Positions 34,801-44,944 of a stretch of 64,000 bases of DNA are shown here, piece by piece. This DNA is from Echinarachnius parma. Taxonomy: Eukaryota > Echinodermata > Echinoidea > Clypeasteroida > Echinarachniidae. Where the stretch lies: positions 1-64,000 of the forward strand of contig JBAMJV010009651.1 of the NCBI GenBank assembly GCA_037951105.1. The letters are read 5' to 3'. Both the position numbers and the translations under genes were made by a program. How positions within the stretch are numbered: position 1 is the stretch's first letter; the number at the start of each line of letters is the position of its first letter. The notes under the pieces were generated by a model. The model saw nothing but the letters and a program-made list of their open reading frames with translations, searched no databases and was not told the DNA's origin.

Positions 34801-37800
34801 AAAAAAAAGATGTTTATGACATCATTGATGACATCACACTTCACCACTCTATGATGTCTCATCTGTATTCACCATGCTATCCGGGCGTGTGCAGTTTAGC
34901 CGAATTTGGGGGCATATTTATGCTACGAAAATGAATACCATGGCTTCTCGTTTCGAGATTCAAAGCGCCATCATCATTACTTTGGGAAATTGGGAGATTG
35001 TTAATTCATCCTTTAACACTTGTTATCATGATATCTCATATATAATGATTATCATGATTATGCGGCCTTTGAGTGGAGTACAGGAAAACTGTCGAACGTC
35101 ACGTGTTAGAAGTGCATCAAATTTGACAAAACACGACCTAAATTATCCTTAGTGCCCTCTCTCACATGAAGCATGAAATAAACCCCTTTTAATTACCCTT
35201 TTTTCTATAAAGGACAAATAAGTAATGTAAAATAAATGGTACTGCTCATATTTTGAACATTCATCATATAATACGTAAATATTGTTGATATTTGAATACT
35301 GTCTAAAATATTTACGTTATGCTTTCATTAATATTTGCTTGGCTTCTTAAAATCAGATCTCAACATTGAAATAGTTAAAGTCTTCTATTATTCGGCATAT
35401 ATATCAAGTTTCATACCACATTGATTAAACGCATCAATGTTCCCTGCAGAATGCGACCCAGGAGAATTTGGAGCTGGTTGCACACAGAGCTGTCATTGCC
35501 AGGGTGGTGCTGCATGTAACCGTTACTCCGGGGTGTGCCCCGGGGAATGTGCTGTTGGCTGGTCAGGGGATAACTGCCAAAGTAAGTCAATATTGGACAG
35601 TAAAGTTTTCATAAATGTTACGTGAAAAAATACACTTAAGATATGAATACAATGATGATAGTTCACAAGATCAAGAGCGTATTGGATTAGATAATGGTAC
35701 TAATTCTTAGTACATATACCTGTCAATGTTTAGCGTTTGTTATAAAGGTCCACACATTACGAAACTCACTCCATCATTCGATTTACCGTAAAAGCTAGGC
35801 GTCGATCCTCGACTGGGTTGGGTCCAGGTGCTTCACGCAATACGAGCACCACTCCATCACTAAGGCTATCGAAACAGCCAGGTGTTGATCCTCGCTAGGG
35901 TGGGGTCCAGTTGCTTCCCGCAATACGAGCACTAATCCATCTCCCACTTTATCGTAGACTTTATCATTGACAAGGTGGGGCCCGCGTTACGAGCTGAAAT
36001 CCATCATGTCATTTATCGAAGCATCTATCGATTGCCTTCAGGGTTGGGTCCAGACTTGCCCCCCGCAATATGAATTGCACCTTTTCACTAATTTTACTGT
36101 AAGGAATAGGCATTGATCATCGGTGGTGTCCACTTGCTCTTTGCAGTTAGAGCATGCTATTTTACATTCACATATTATACATTCACCATGATATTTAATC
36201 ATTTCAATTCCGTTTATTATATTGGGTAATTAGGTATTTAAGAAAACATACTAACTTTGAAAAGTCAAGGAGAACCCAATGAAACGTTCTTATCCTATCT
36301 AGGATCAGAAGATATAAGGCCCCCTAGTGACGCTGAATAAATTGGAAAATAAAAACAAATGGGTTTGGAATTCCCTGGAATCGAACCCCTGACCTCCAGA
36401 TCGCTGTGAGCCAATCCACTGACAAGAAAGTTCATTGATGGTGGTGCTAGCATTATACAGGGTTTATTAGAAGTGCCGCTATCATTGAGACTTCCAGCTT
36501 TGTTGTTAGAGCTCCGGTCTTGCTAGGTGGCCGGAAGTGTATCGGGGTTTCTTCCCGGGGAAACACAATTGTCTTTGCAGGATTTACACTTAATTTAGTT
36601 GTGGTCCTTTGATAGCACCCTTGTTTAAATAATGCATACTTAATAATCTTGATTAAAATGCTATGCATACTTTCGAAAACAGTTTCTGATAATTTGTGTA
36701 TTACTGGCTTCGATGGTCTCAATTGTACAGTTAAGTGCTACTGTCTAGACGATGCTGCATGTGACAAGGCAACAGGGCAGTGTCCTGAGCTGAGCTGTGC
36801 TGCTGGATATGAAGTGTATGATGGACAGGTTAACTGCCAAGGTAAAGTCTATGAGTACATACATTATGAATTTCAGCTTTATCTGGAAACAGTAGCTAAC
36901 GCGTTTAATATATATTTAATTGAAAATTTCGAGTCCTTACGATTTCAAGCGAACAAATATCCCAAAATAATATTCTTACAAGTAAAAGGTAACATTTGTA
37001 TAAGTCCATTCCACCATCAACTTCAGTGGAAAAAAAAGAATGTTTACAGACAAAATATAAATAAATATAAATGGAAAATGCATGACGATCCGAAAATATG
37101 TGTTCATGGGTCAGCAGACGAAGTCTATATTGTCTAGTACGTACGCATCTTCCGTAATTCCATTGTCTCCAGGCGTACGTGTGTACAGAATTGGCGCGAT
37201 CGCAGACGTAATGGCGCACACGGAACTATGAGGCCCTGATGTTTTATAAATGGTGTGATTAATTGTATTGTTTATGACTTACACATCCCGTTGCAAAGTG
37301 TTGGGGATCTATTTGATATAAAGCAAAGATACGATTGCTGGTAGATACGGAAAAGGGACACCTACAAAAAGCAATTCGCCCCATTGTACCATGCTACCCC
37401 ACTGGATGATTATTTTCTACCGGTTGGCAAATAACATTGCTCCATAGTAATCTAGTATTTGTCTAGCACATCAAAAAAGACGGTTCCTCAAAGATATGTA
37501 TCTTCTACTTGCGCAGAATGTGAGGGAGCTCGCTATGGCCTAAACTGCGCTGAATCGTGTCACTGCGAAGAGCTGGCGTGCAGCAAGGTGACGGGGACAT
37601 GTACCGGGGAATGTCTTCCGAACTGGTCATTGCCGGACTGTGAAGAAGGTATATATTCACCACACCCCTCTTTCGAATTCATAGAACTCTTGCAAAATTA
37701 AAGGAATGTACAAAACGGAAAACGCAATGGTGCAGACTCGCAAATGCCGCCACGTACAACTGGCGGTTAGTATGAATGCAATACTTGCTCAGCCATCAAC

Positions 37801-40800
37801 TTGAATTTATTTGTAATGAATTTCTCATTTCGTTTAACCTTGACACTGCCCTGAATAAGTCCACTGACAGTTCTTCTGAATTAAATTAATAACAATTGGG
37901 GTTCACGGTTTATTTTCACTTAAAGGGGCCCTGCAAACCAAATGCATGTTGACTTCTGTTCATCTGTATTAGTGTACACATTCAATATTTGTAAATGGTT
38001 TGACCTAAATCTGTTTTGTATATTTTTAAACATTTTATCATCTATTTTTCTTCATGTTGCTAAGCCCCACCTCCTAAAAAACCCTCCAGAGTAAATTTTA
38101 TTGTTGACCTGTTGTGACATCACGGTCAATCACTGGTCAGCTACCCGGCGATTAACAAAAGATGAAAGTACAACAAGAACATCCACACAAAAGCATGCCA
38201 TGCATACCTCCATGCAATAGCTTAGTCAGTGCTTTTCTTCTGACATAGCAACAGCTATTGAAATTGAAGGTGTGTGAGTTGGTATTCTATTCAACCGTGT
38301 GATGCTATTGTGATTAGGCACTCAGCTTGGGTGAAGGTAACTTCTTTGTAACTGAGTAGCGAATGGCTGATGATGTCACAACAGGTCAACAATAGAATTC
38401 TACTCTGGAGAGGTTTTCAGAAGTGGGGGCTTCACAATATGCAGAAAAATAATTACTAAAATGTTTGAAAATAAACAAAATATGTTTGGGTCGAATGGTT
38501 TACAAATAGTTGATGTGTACACTAGTAGAGATGAACAGAAGATAACATGCGTTTAGTTTGCCTTTAAACCTTAAACGCAAAATAGAACAAAATATGTTAG
38601 AATGTCAGTTAGTATTGTCTATGTACATAAACAGTATATATTCCCATTATCATAATCTTCTAAATAAAATACACATTTGAGTGAGTCCTTATCTCAACGT
38701 TTACCTTCTACTGTTATTACCCTGCAGGAATCAAAAGTGTCACTTTATATCCGGTCGTAAATTCCTACCAGGCCTCTCAGTTCACTTGTTTAGTTGTTGG
38801 GGAATCGCTACCCTCTGCATCAGAAGTCCGATTCTACCGTTACGACAACGGAACTGTGAACGACACGGGAATAACAATCGATTCGATCTCCATAGTGGAC
38901 AATGAACTCTCGGTGGTCTTTGCGGTGGATAGTGTTGAGCCTGGGCTTTATGTCTGCTCTTTACCTACTCAGCAAGGTCTACGGTTGGAAGTAAATTCAA
39001 CAACATACGGTACAAACACTTTGCTTTGAAATTCACAATCGTGAAACACAACGCACTAGTAGCCAGATGGAGGCTAATCTGAAAAACTTTTCAGATTATC
39101 CTCCATCTGGCTACTAGTACGTTGTGTTAGGAACACGTGCATTAGTTCCCAAAATATCAAACACTATTTCAACAAATTAAGAAGTTAATTCCAAAAGGCA
39201 CTAAATCCACTTTTCAACTTTGGAGTAAAGCAGGTTTCTTTGTTTAACTTTGTACACATGCCTACGGGAATATGAACATTTAACGTTCCATTTTTTTAAA
39301 TTGTAAATTTGTCTTAACATTTGGATTTAGATAGTGACGTAGCTTATTGATGTACTGATATCGCTTACTCAATTTTGATGGAAAGTGGATTTAGCGCCTT
39401 TTGGAGTTAAGCTCTTCAATAATGTTACACTTTGTAACACTTATATCAAAACATGATCGAATAGTTTACGAGTTGGTATATTAAATAAATATGCCTCACT
39501 TATCAAAATAAATTAACCTGCACATACTTCTCATTAATATAATTTTGATGTTTGTAAAGTCATTTTGTAATTGATTGAAACAGTTCTTCCAGTATTGTCT
39601 TACCCACCCGTGACGTCTGGGATAACCGCTAGCACTATTGACTTGCACTGGAATGCTTGGAATACTGATGGGAATGGTATTGGCGATCCTCCACTGGTTG
39701 GGTACACCATCTACCAATCCATGTTACTCACTGGACCGTCCGAAGAGAGAACAGTAGGACCAGCAGTGACATCCATCACCCTGAGTGACCTGAAGCCAGA
39801 CACTGATTACCAGTTCAGTGTTGCTGCAATGAGAGAGGGGGCCGGGGGGACTGGGCCCAGATCACCAGTAACCAATGGGAAAACACTTTGCGGGAGTAAG
39901 TTTTGACACACGAAATATTGTCTTTAGCCACTTATCTGCTTATAGCACTACACTTGTTATAGGAATGCGATATAGGGGACGTTTGTTCCAAGGGCTGCTA
40001 ATTCTTTTACCTGAATATTGCCCGACAAGCAAACACACATTTTCACATTGCAGGGTGTTACCTGAAATTGAGGATTATCATACTCCATTTACCTAACTCT
40101 TATTTTCTAGCATTTATTGTTCATTTGTTAGGTATTCTATTTCACTTCGTGGACGGTATATTATCGAGTATAAGATAACGACAGTTATGAGGGAACCCGT
40201 AATTATATGACCTATGTCAAGGAAGGCTATGCAGAATAGCGATATCTCGTATGGTGAGTTGGAATTATTTTGAAAAATGAATACATATTAATGCAACTAC
40301 AATGTAAGTTATTTTATTCTTATCCTAGGCCCGGGTGGCGCTCCATCTGAAGTCCTGGCAGTAAACCCGAGACAGCTCATCTTAACATGGGATGTGAGTA
40401 TTGCTTCAAATTCACCAGCCTTTCAAACATGTTGAGTGTCTATTCATTTCATGAATATGTAAAACACGCTCACATGACTTTGTTTACCACTTGTTTGTAT
40501 GGTGTCCTTACTGTTGTGTGTAGCAAACATCACGAATATTTATTTTGATTCGTTGCATTTCTTGTCCTATTCCGCCAACAAACTCCGATAATTTAAGAAC
40601 AATCTCACTTTAGAAAATGCATCCCTTAACAATGAACTCATGAGTTGCAATTTTGTTGATATAATTAAGAAATCTTTGTAGGCTATATGGTTTATTGCAT
40701 TTACTTTTTATGAAATTATAAGAAAATGTTGACGTGTTTGTTTATTATACAGTATTATTTCCCTAATTAATCGCGTCGCGCCGCAGAATCCTCCCGAATC

Positions 40801-42621
40801 CTCAGCTGAGTGCAGGAGCGGGTTCACGCACTACAATATATACTACTCATCTCCCCATGCCACGTATCCAGAGATACTAATAGATGACGTCACCACCTCG
40901 TCATACACACTGGATGACCTCCAACCAAACACGGAATACACCATATATATGACGTCATCAAACGAGGACGAGGAGAGTCAGGAGAGTGAACCAATCACGA
41001 AGAAGACGAATGGCGAAAGTAAGACGAATGTTTGGATCGCTTTTAATTTTGAGTAAAGGAAAAAGATGGAGATCATTTCTTATTGTAACCAGTATTATTG
41101 TGGTTTTAGATGTACTAATATAAGAAATATATCTTTGTATTACAGGATGTACATCTACATCAGTCATATAATTATGAAAAAATATATAATGTCACTACCT
41201 TTGCGTACGTGCAGTTATATTTGTATTAAGAACGAAATCGCCTCAAATGTATTACACGTTATGAATTATGAGGACAAATACACCATGAAGCGCACATATT
41301 GTTGTAAATGTTGAGACAATGTTACACTTGAATAAGTTTTGCACTGTGGCCAATGTCGATGTGTTTCAATAAAATTATTGAAATACAAGGACAGGTACTA
41401 TAAACATGGACATTAAACAAAACAAACAAGAACGACCAACGATATGCCAGAAAGTACCAAATATACTAAATTATCTCTGTAGGGCAACATTTGAAAAGGC
41501 ACTTTCACTCGTGAATCAGACAAACATAAGAAATACGTTATAAAAACGATAAAATGTTTACTAATATATGATTTTATTGTTTTTAAATTAGCAGCCTTTA
41601 AATTCCCATGCCTAAATTATGACTAAATTTGTCAATACGGTGTACCAAAAATGTACATTCATAGTACATGGATTGTCTTAATTTTGTAGAGGAAACATAC
41701 CATTTAATTTATAAAGCTTTATATTTAATTGCGCTTGTAAACAATACACACACATGCCATTTTTATATCTCAAATTCAGTACCCACATGCACAACAGGTT
41801 CCCCAGAGAGATCAAACTTGACGATTCCATGGGCCTTGTTTGGCATCTCGCTCTGTGTCCACTTCATATGTGGATTCATTTTCGTCATGCAATACTTTCG
41901 TCGTGGATGGTATGTGCGCCTTTTCTTATGTTTTTTTTCTTCTCAAGATGGACGTATTAAAACACTCATTTTCAAATCTGACATTTCTCATGAGAGATTA
42001 AAACACGAGTCATCCTGACTATCAGTAATGTATTATACATTGCAGAACAATGATAATTCATTTTAATAATAATGTGACTCATTGAACTGTCTACAAACAA
42101 TGTCCTATAGAGGCAAACATATTACTAACATATATTTGTTAATGCTGTTTTAAGAGGACATTGATATGTACAAATAATTTAATATTGCATTATCTATACG
42201 AATGTTATACACACTTCATTATTAGAGAAGCAATCTAACGATTTTCTAGCGAAGCACAATTTCTTTGCTCTCTTTATTTACAGAATATAAAATTATAAAT
42301 AATCAATTTTCTTACAGTTGGCGAAAGGGCGCAACATCATCGCTAGAGGGAACGACGCCATCTGGACAAGGCAAGGAACCAAGCCCAGACAACTCGACAC
42401 CCCTTCACCTGTACGAAGAGCTGGTGAAGGCACCAACTGCCCCCGCTCCCCCTCTGACCAATCCTTCGGCAGGTAGTTCCAACGTCAATGATGGAGCATA
42501 CGAGAATGCTGCAGTGACTGCGTCCTCAGAAGACGAACCTCGCCTTTCCCGGGGTCGAGCCAAGCCCCCTGTCAAGATTGAAGCGAAGGATGACCTAGAG
42601 TATGAAACTCCCTTTGTTTGA
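25727..42621 (+). CDS. Tie-like receptor lacking a kinase, complete (901 aa)
   Basis: Fourteen exons join in frame to 2,706 nt: 25727-25811, 27756-28073, 32371-32646, 33469-33603, 34187-34348, 35450-35581, 36683-36841, 37517-37648, 38728-39009, 39584-39895, 40329-40393, 40787-41018, 41798-41909, 42318-42621. Predicted order by residue: signal peptide (1-28), Ig (29-134), Ig (135-226), five EGF-like (227-466), Ig (467-560), FN3 (561-664), FN3 (665-763), one membrane span (about 774-797) and a 100-residue tail. Ig-Ig-EGF-Ig-FN3 is the Tie1/Tie2 ectodomain order, and several motifs are near-identical to that family (FCLPDPFGC in EGF2, RLIVRG at the end of Ig2). Vertebrate Ties have three EGFs, three FN3s and a tyrosine kinase. 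Here there are five and two, and the reading frame stops in the first cytoplasmic exon. Likely a cell-surface receptor or decoy; ligand unknown. Confidence 0.85.
26635..27152. mobile_element. MITE family M1, copy in intron 1 (TTAA flanks)
   Basis: It starts AGGGATAGTTAATTTTTGAT after TTAA (26631-26634) and ends at TTAA (27153-27156). It includes GAGGGCGCTACACAAA, TGATCAAAATCGGTTCAG and TGTGGGGCCCC, as in the other M1 copies. Confidence 0.7.
27387..27530 (+). pseudogene. Relic duplicate of the first Ig exon
   Basis: An acceptor TTTTCTAG and the start ATGAATACCTTCACATG match the functional exon at 27756. Further matches (CCAGTGCTAC, ACTGGTCCAGGTTC, CCCAGAATGGGAACC) keep the same order, but stops (TTTAAC, CCTAATGG) and deletions break the frame. 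It is a decayed tandem exon copy about 370 bp upstream of the live exon. Confidence 0.8.
27577..27652 (-). mobile_element. tRNA-derived SINE head, intron 1
   Basis: On the minus strand there is an A-box-like TAGCTCAGTCGGTAAGAGC (27626-27644) and a B-box-like GAGTTCGAATACC (27585-27597) at tRNA spacing. The acceptor stem does not pair, so this is a SINE or tRNA pseudogene rather than a tRNA gene. The 3' side continues TTTGCTCATTTTCTAAATT. Confidence 0.65.
27756..28073 (+). CDS. Ig1 exon of the Tie-like receptor
   Basis: A 318-nt phase 1-1 exon with acceptor ATTTCTAG and donor G|GTAAGA. It has the cysteine pair in YQCYSTG and FYCSGTQTG, and a Pro-rich linker (SSPDPPPAG) between them. It occupies the position of the divergent first Ig of Tie receptors. 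A decayed copy lies just upstream. Confidence 0.75.
28074..28984. other. Intronic sequence with local inverted repeats
   Basis: A G-run sits near 28112-28132. AAGGCTCTATATGG near 28178 and CCATATAGAGCCTT near 28270 form a 14-bp inverted repeat around a CpG-rich loop. A second CG-rich block with clustered GCTCG/CGCTC words is at 28850-28960. These are probably MITE remains. Confidence 0.5.
28985..31320 (+). mobile_element. 5'-truncated jockey/I-like LINE relic
   Basis: 29013-29432 encodes the end of a reverse transcriptase (KYLGVIFDKRLTWRPHI, then GEMPLDLRRE). 29487-29882 enters an RNase H domain (IYTNGSKSPEQ, SSYRAEMAAIVLALDWL) in which the usual Asp of the TDGS motif is Asn. A frameshift then leads to FSDSLSSLQAIK and WIPSYCGLK, and a Cys/His segment (CPNC ... 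THFLCQ) follows near 30320-30366. Frameshifts and stops make it inactive. The 3' UTR includes the direct repeat at 30546-30840 and ends in an (ATA)n-like tail near 31300. It lies sense in intron 2 of the Tie-like gene. Confidence 0.75.
30546..30840 (+). repeat. Two-copy direct repeat in the LINE 3' UTR
   Basis: Two units of about 150 bp share GCCCAC, CCACATATG, GGCGGGAGTCCCGATGTGAG and AGGTGGGC. Within each unit GCCCAC pairs with GTGGGC, and GGGAGTCCC is self-complementary, so each unit can fold into a stem-loop. Confidence 0.6.
31321..32370. other. Intron 2 remainder, no gene seen
   Basis: AT-rich sequence with no supported exon before the Ig2 exon at 32371. Confidence 0.5.
32371..32646 (+). 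CDS. Ig2 exon of the Tie-like receptor
   Basis: A 276-nt phase 1-1 exon. It encodes IRWRKDGSAFIDSAEGS in the C-strand region and DGGIYEIHY, then ends GLYRLIVRG, the strand that in Tie receptors runs directly into the first EGF domain. The canonical Ig cysteines are absent, as in the second Ig of vertebrate Ties. This exon is the strongest single link to the Tie family outside the EGF block. Confidence 0.8.
33170..33382. mobile_element. 213-bp foldback element just upstream of EGF1
   Basis: TTGAATAGACCGCTTCTGTA at the left is matched in inverse by ACACAAGCGGTCTATTGAA at the right. Internal GCATAAT/ATTATGC-like, CTTAACAATAG and CCGGCAAGC arms also pair. The left arm carries a 16-bp direct duplication (ACAAGCTTAACAATAG). 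It ends 86 bp before the EGF1 acceptor. Confidence 0.8.
33469..33603 (+). CDS. EGF-like exon 1
   Basis: 45 codons, phase 1-1, with acceptor TTCGGCAG and donor A|GTAAGT. It shows ECTPGKWGPPDCHGICDNC, then NGGICDDKTGRCICPNNFKG and a closing Cys, spaced like the first EGF of Tie. Confidence 0.85.
34187..34348 (+). CDS. EGF-like exon 2 with FCLPDPFGC motif
   Basis: 54 codons, phase 1-1, after acceptor ATTCCTCAG. It has the Tie-specific insert MFCLPDPFGCTCSAG and closes with GLACNT. The only in-phase donor is a non-canonical GC: ACAG|GCAAGC. The reading frame continues correctly into EGF3 at 35450 only with this GC-AG intron. Confidence 0.8.
34541..34603 (-). mobile_element. tRNA-derived SINE fragment, intron 5
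   Basis: On the minus strand, TCCGGAGGTCTCGAGTTCGA includes a B-box and is followed by TTTCCGGCGAAGCC. This closely matches the remnant before the tail exon at 49298-49347. Confidence 0.6.
34604..34675. repeat. 33-bp-arm hairpin
   Basis: Arms 34604-34636 and 34643-34675 pair with a single mismatch around a 6-nt loop. It lies directly beside the SINE fragment. Confidence 0.9.
35450..35581 (+). CDS. EGF-like exon 3
   Basis: 44 codons, phase 1-1, with acceptor TCCCTGCAG and donor A|GTAAGT. It reads ECDPGEFGAGCTQSCHC, GGAACNRYSGVC and GWSGDNC, a laminin/Tie-type EGF. Confidence 0.85.
35770..36080. repeat. Degenerate minisatellite, about 80-90 bp units
   Basis: Three to four imperfect units share GTTGATCCTCG, GGGTGGGGTCCAG/GGGTTGGGTCCAG, CGCAATACGAGCAC and TCCATC words in constant order. 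Confidence 0.7.
36370..36440 (-). mobile_element. tRNA-derived SINE fragment, intron 6
   Basis: On the minus strand, GATCTGGAGGTCAGGGGTTC and GATTCCAGGGAATTCC give a B-box and the same following body as the other SINE fragments. The A-box side is degraded. Confidence 0.55.
36683..36841 (+). CDS. EGF-like exon 4 (divergent)
   Basis: 53 codons, phase 1-1, ending G|GTAAAG. It reads CITGFDGLNCTVKCYC, AACDKATGQC, then a longer last loop (LSCAAGYEVYDGQVNC). The acceptor GAAAACAG has a poor pyrimidine tract, so the start is less certain than in its neighbours. Confidence 0.7.
37517..37648 (+). CDS. EGF-like exon 5
   Basis: 44 codons, phase 1-1, with acceptor CTTGCGCAG and donor G|GTATAT. It reads ECEGARYGLNCAESCHC, ACSKVTGTC and GECLPNW. 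It is the last EGF before the third Ig. Confidence 0.85.
37924..38563. mobile_element. Foldback MITE F2 (TTAA flanks), intron 8
   Basis: It starts AGGGGCCCTGCAAACCAAAT after TTAA (37920-37923) and ends at TTAA (38564-38567). It is the same family as F1 at 21275, but its right arm is more eroded. Confidence 0.8.
38728..39009 (+). CDS. Ig3 exon of the Tie-like receptor
   Basis: 282 nt, phase 1-1, with acceptor CCCTGCAG and donor G|GTACAA. The Ig cysteine pair is in FTCLVVG and YVCSLP. It differs from paralog A at a handful of residues, for example IDSISIVDNELS against IASNSTEDNEHS, so substitutions are concentrated in one loop. Confidence 0.85.
39045..39128. repeat. 41-bp-arm hairpin beside the Ig3 donor (copy B only)
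   Basis: Arms 39045-39085 and 39088-39128 pair with two mismatches around a 2-nt loop. It starts 35 nt after the Ig3 splice donor. The equivalent region of copy A (about 3005-3060) has no such hairpin. Confidence 0.9.
39584..39895 (+). CDS. FN3 exon 1 of the Tie-like receptor
   Basis: 312 nt, phase 1-1, nearly identical to 3593-3904. It has DLHWNAW, GDPPLVGYTIYQ, LSDLKPDTDYQFSV and REGAGGTGPRSP. The last motif resembles the GEGGEG-type loop of Tie FN3 domains. Confidence 0.85.
40329..41018 (+). CDS. FN3 domain 2 (two exons) of the Tie-like receptor
   Basis: Exons 40329-40393 (65 nt) and 40787-41018 (232 nt) are split at phase 0 after LILTWD. The second reads CRSGFTHYNIYYSS ... NTEYTIYMTSSNEDEES. 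This is the module shared with the minus-strand adhesion GPCR. Confidence 0.85.
41798..41909 (+). CDS. Transmembrane exon of the Tie-like receptor
   Basis: 112 nt, phase 1 in and phase 2 out. The span IPWALFGISLCVHFICGFIF contains two cysteines and a histidine not seen in paralog A; it ends QYFRRG. Confidence 0.8.
42318..42621 (+). CDS. Cytoplasmic tail exon of the Tie-like receptor
   Basis: It begins after acceptor TTTTCTTACAG and ends at TGA 42619-42621. The 100-residue tail carries tyrosines at about 833 (YEEL), 862 (YENA, a Grb2-type YxN site) and 896 (YETP near the C-terminus). It is Pro-rich (TAPAPPL) with an acidic patch and no kinase fold. Confidence 0.8.
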
Positions 42622-42637
42622 AAGTGGAATTTCATAT

Positions 42638-42643
42638 AATAAA
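42638..42643 (+). terminator. Polyadenylation signal AATAAA, copy B
   Basis: It lies 17 nt after the stop codon, matching copies A and C. Confidence 0.6.
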
Positions 42644-43288
42644 GGTTGTCTTCTTCGTAGCCCGATTAGAATATAAATGGGAAGGAAAACTGTCAAGCGT
42701 CAAATTGTCAAAAAGTTGGCAAACGTTACTGTACATAGTGGCTAAAACCTTCGTGTTATGATTACTATACGTATCACCTCTATTACTACATATTCTATCC
42801 TGCTTTAATCATTGAAGATATCTTAAATTATATTCCACATACTAAGAATCTTGCTCTACGATTGGTCAAAAGTTAATCACGTGATGAAATATAGTTTCGC
42901 CCATCATTGATGGGAGAAGAAAGTTCGTTACACTGTGTAGATATTTTGGGTGAAAGTGCGTTGCACTCACTAGATAGTCGGTAAAAGTGCGTTGCACTGT
43001 GTAGATATTCAATTGTTCGCGCGCAAGTACGCGTGCGCGCGTTAGTGCGCAGAAAGGTCGCGCTGATGCGCAACGTTTGCGCGCGGCTACGCTTAATAGA
43101 CAATGGTATAAGCGTCTTTGACTTTTAATCATAAATCTTGTTCATGTGCAGGATTGACGAAATTAAAATACAAGACTCGATCAATTGCTCAATATTCCAA
43201 ACTTTTTAACCTTTTGTGTTACTTATAGGTCGTTTGTGATCAAAATAATTGATGTGGAATATAAAGCAAATAATCACCTTTTGGTTTC

Positions 43289-43412
43289 AGGCGATGGCAA
43301 ACTATCACTTCCTCGGCGATCTGAATGTATACGCTATCTTTCCTCAGCTTCGCTTCGGAAAGATAGCTACATCCAGATCGCCTCGGAAGTGATAGTTTGT
43401 CCCATCACCTTC
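43289..43412. repeat. Foldback element, intact in copy B
   Basis: GGCGATGGCAAACTATCACT and AGTGATAGTTTGTCCCATCA are inverted arms, with an inner TATCTTTCC/GGAAAGATA pair. In copy A the 5.06 kb element sits within this palindrome (halves at about 7329-7370 and 12433-12515). Confidence 0.8.
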
Positions 43413-44944
43413 ACCAACGGTAATTATTTGCTTACTATCATGGAAGTGGGCGCGTTATACTCACACATCAACTTTTTCTTGCCAACCTAATATTGAACTG
43501 AACATTATTCTGACAACAAATTGAAAGATTGTAAATACCAATTAAATCCCCGACTGGATTCTGTCCAACCTTCCTAGGAAATGGATGTACCCCGTATTAC
43601 CCCTCGGCAAAAACCGAAGTACCAAACTATCGTAAATATTTCTTTATAATCTGTTCCTTCTTTGGGGGGTGTTTACAGAGCAGTGTCCTGTTTCATAAAA
43701 CCTTGTCATTCTTTGTTGTCCAATTATGGTTAACTACATGAAAACGACTGTTGTCATGTTAGTGGACTATTACAAAAATAGTCCATGCTGATTGGTTGTT
43801 GCAAGAATATTTTCAATAATTAGAGAGTTACAACAATAGGAACAGTTTTTATGTAACATGACACATATCTATGAGAAATATTGTGTATACACCGCTTTCA
43901 CGTGAGTACGTCCAACATCGTTGGAACATTGTAATACTTCAGCTATTCAAATTAAGTGGCCGAAATGCAGTACATTCTTCATACTTTTGTGGATATTCTG
44001 GTGATTCTAAATGCCTAAATGACGCGTTGTTTGACATGTTTGATCTATTATATCACCTGGTCGTCATAAGCATTACTGTCTATCTGATATAAACTATACA
44101 GGTGATTTGTAAATTGTGGATATCAGCCAGTTTTCTTTTTCAATTTTAAGGAAGAAACTAGTTATCAAAAGGGCATATTGGGATACACTTTTGAAAATGG
44201 AAACGCAACACATTATTCCTCTCTACCTTGTTTCCTATCTAGTTTTATCTATCAAATTGATACTGTTTTTTTTATCTGTTTGTATGTTGTCTAATATGCA
44301 CTTATGTTTATTTACGTAATATATTCATATATATATATATAGGTATAACCCTTGTATGTGATGGTATGGGTGGGGGAGGGGCTAGGAGGCCATTCGTAGT
44401 ATTTGGTTGTATTATATTTTTCGTATAGTATAGATGTGTGTTCATATATTATTATATTAGTTAATGCTAAAGATTATGCTTGTACATTTTTTATGTTGTA
44501 TTTTTCACAATGGGTTTGAAATATTATTGATATTCTATGTGCAGCATTCCGTATTATTAAAAAAAAGAATACGAGTGTAGATGGGAAGATGTAGAAGAGG
44601 AATGATAGAATGATTATACCTTACAATAACCTTCATTCTTGATCTTCATTCAGTGTTATACAGAATGAATTAATTATCATCTGCTGATGTTTATATGATA
44701 ATGTGTGTAAAACTGTTAATTGTATTGTTCATATTTTGTATTGTTCATATTTTTTACTTGCTTAGTTATAATCCCTCCCTGAATAAATCAACTTGTGAGG
44801 ATGGGCCATTAATGATTAGATTTTTTTTTTTCCCACTATAGGGTACGTAAACATGGGTGTATGTGTTTGTGGGTGTGTGTGTGTGTTTGTGGGCGTGTAT
44901 GTGTGTGTGTATTAAAACAAATAAGATGGTATTTGATAAATAAT
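43413..44944. other. Duplicated non-coding flank (copy B)
   Basis: Matches 12520-13930 with small indels. No supported gene. Confidence 0.5.

Noticed and set aside
35770..36080. Possible CRISPR-like array
   Set aside because: Eukaryotic intronic minisatellite with degenerate units and no constant short repeat with unique spacers.
36453..36722. 89-codon minus frame overlapping EGF4
   Set aside because: Opposite strand to a phase-matched EGF exon; no recognisable motif.
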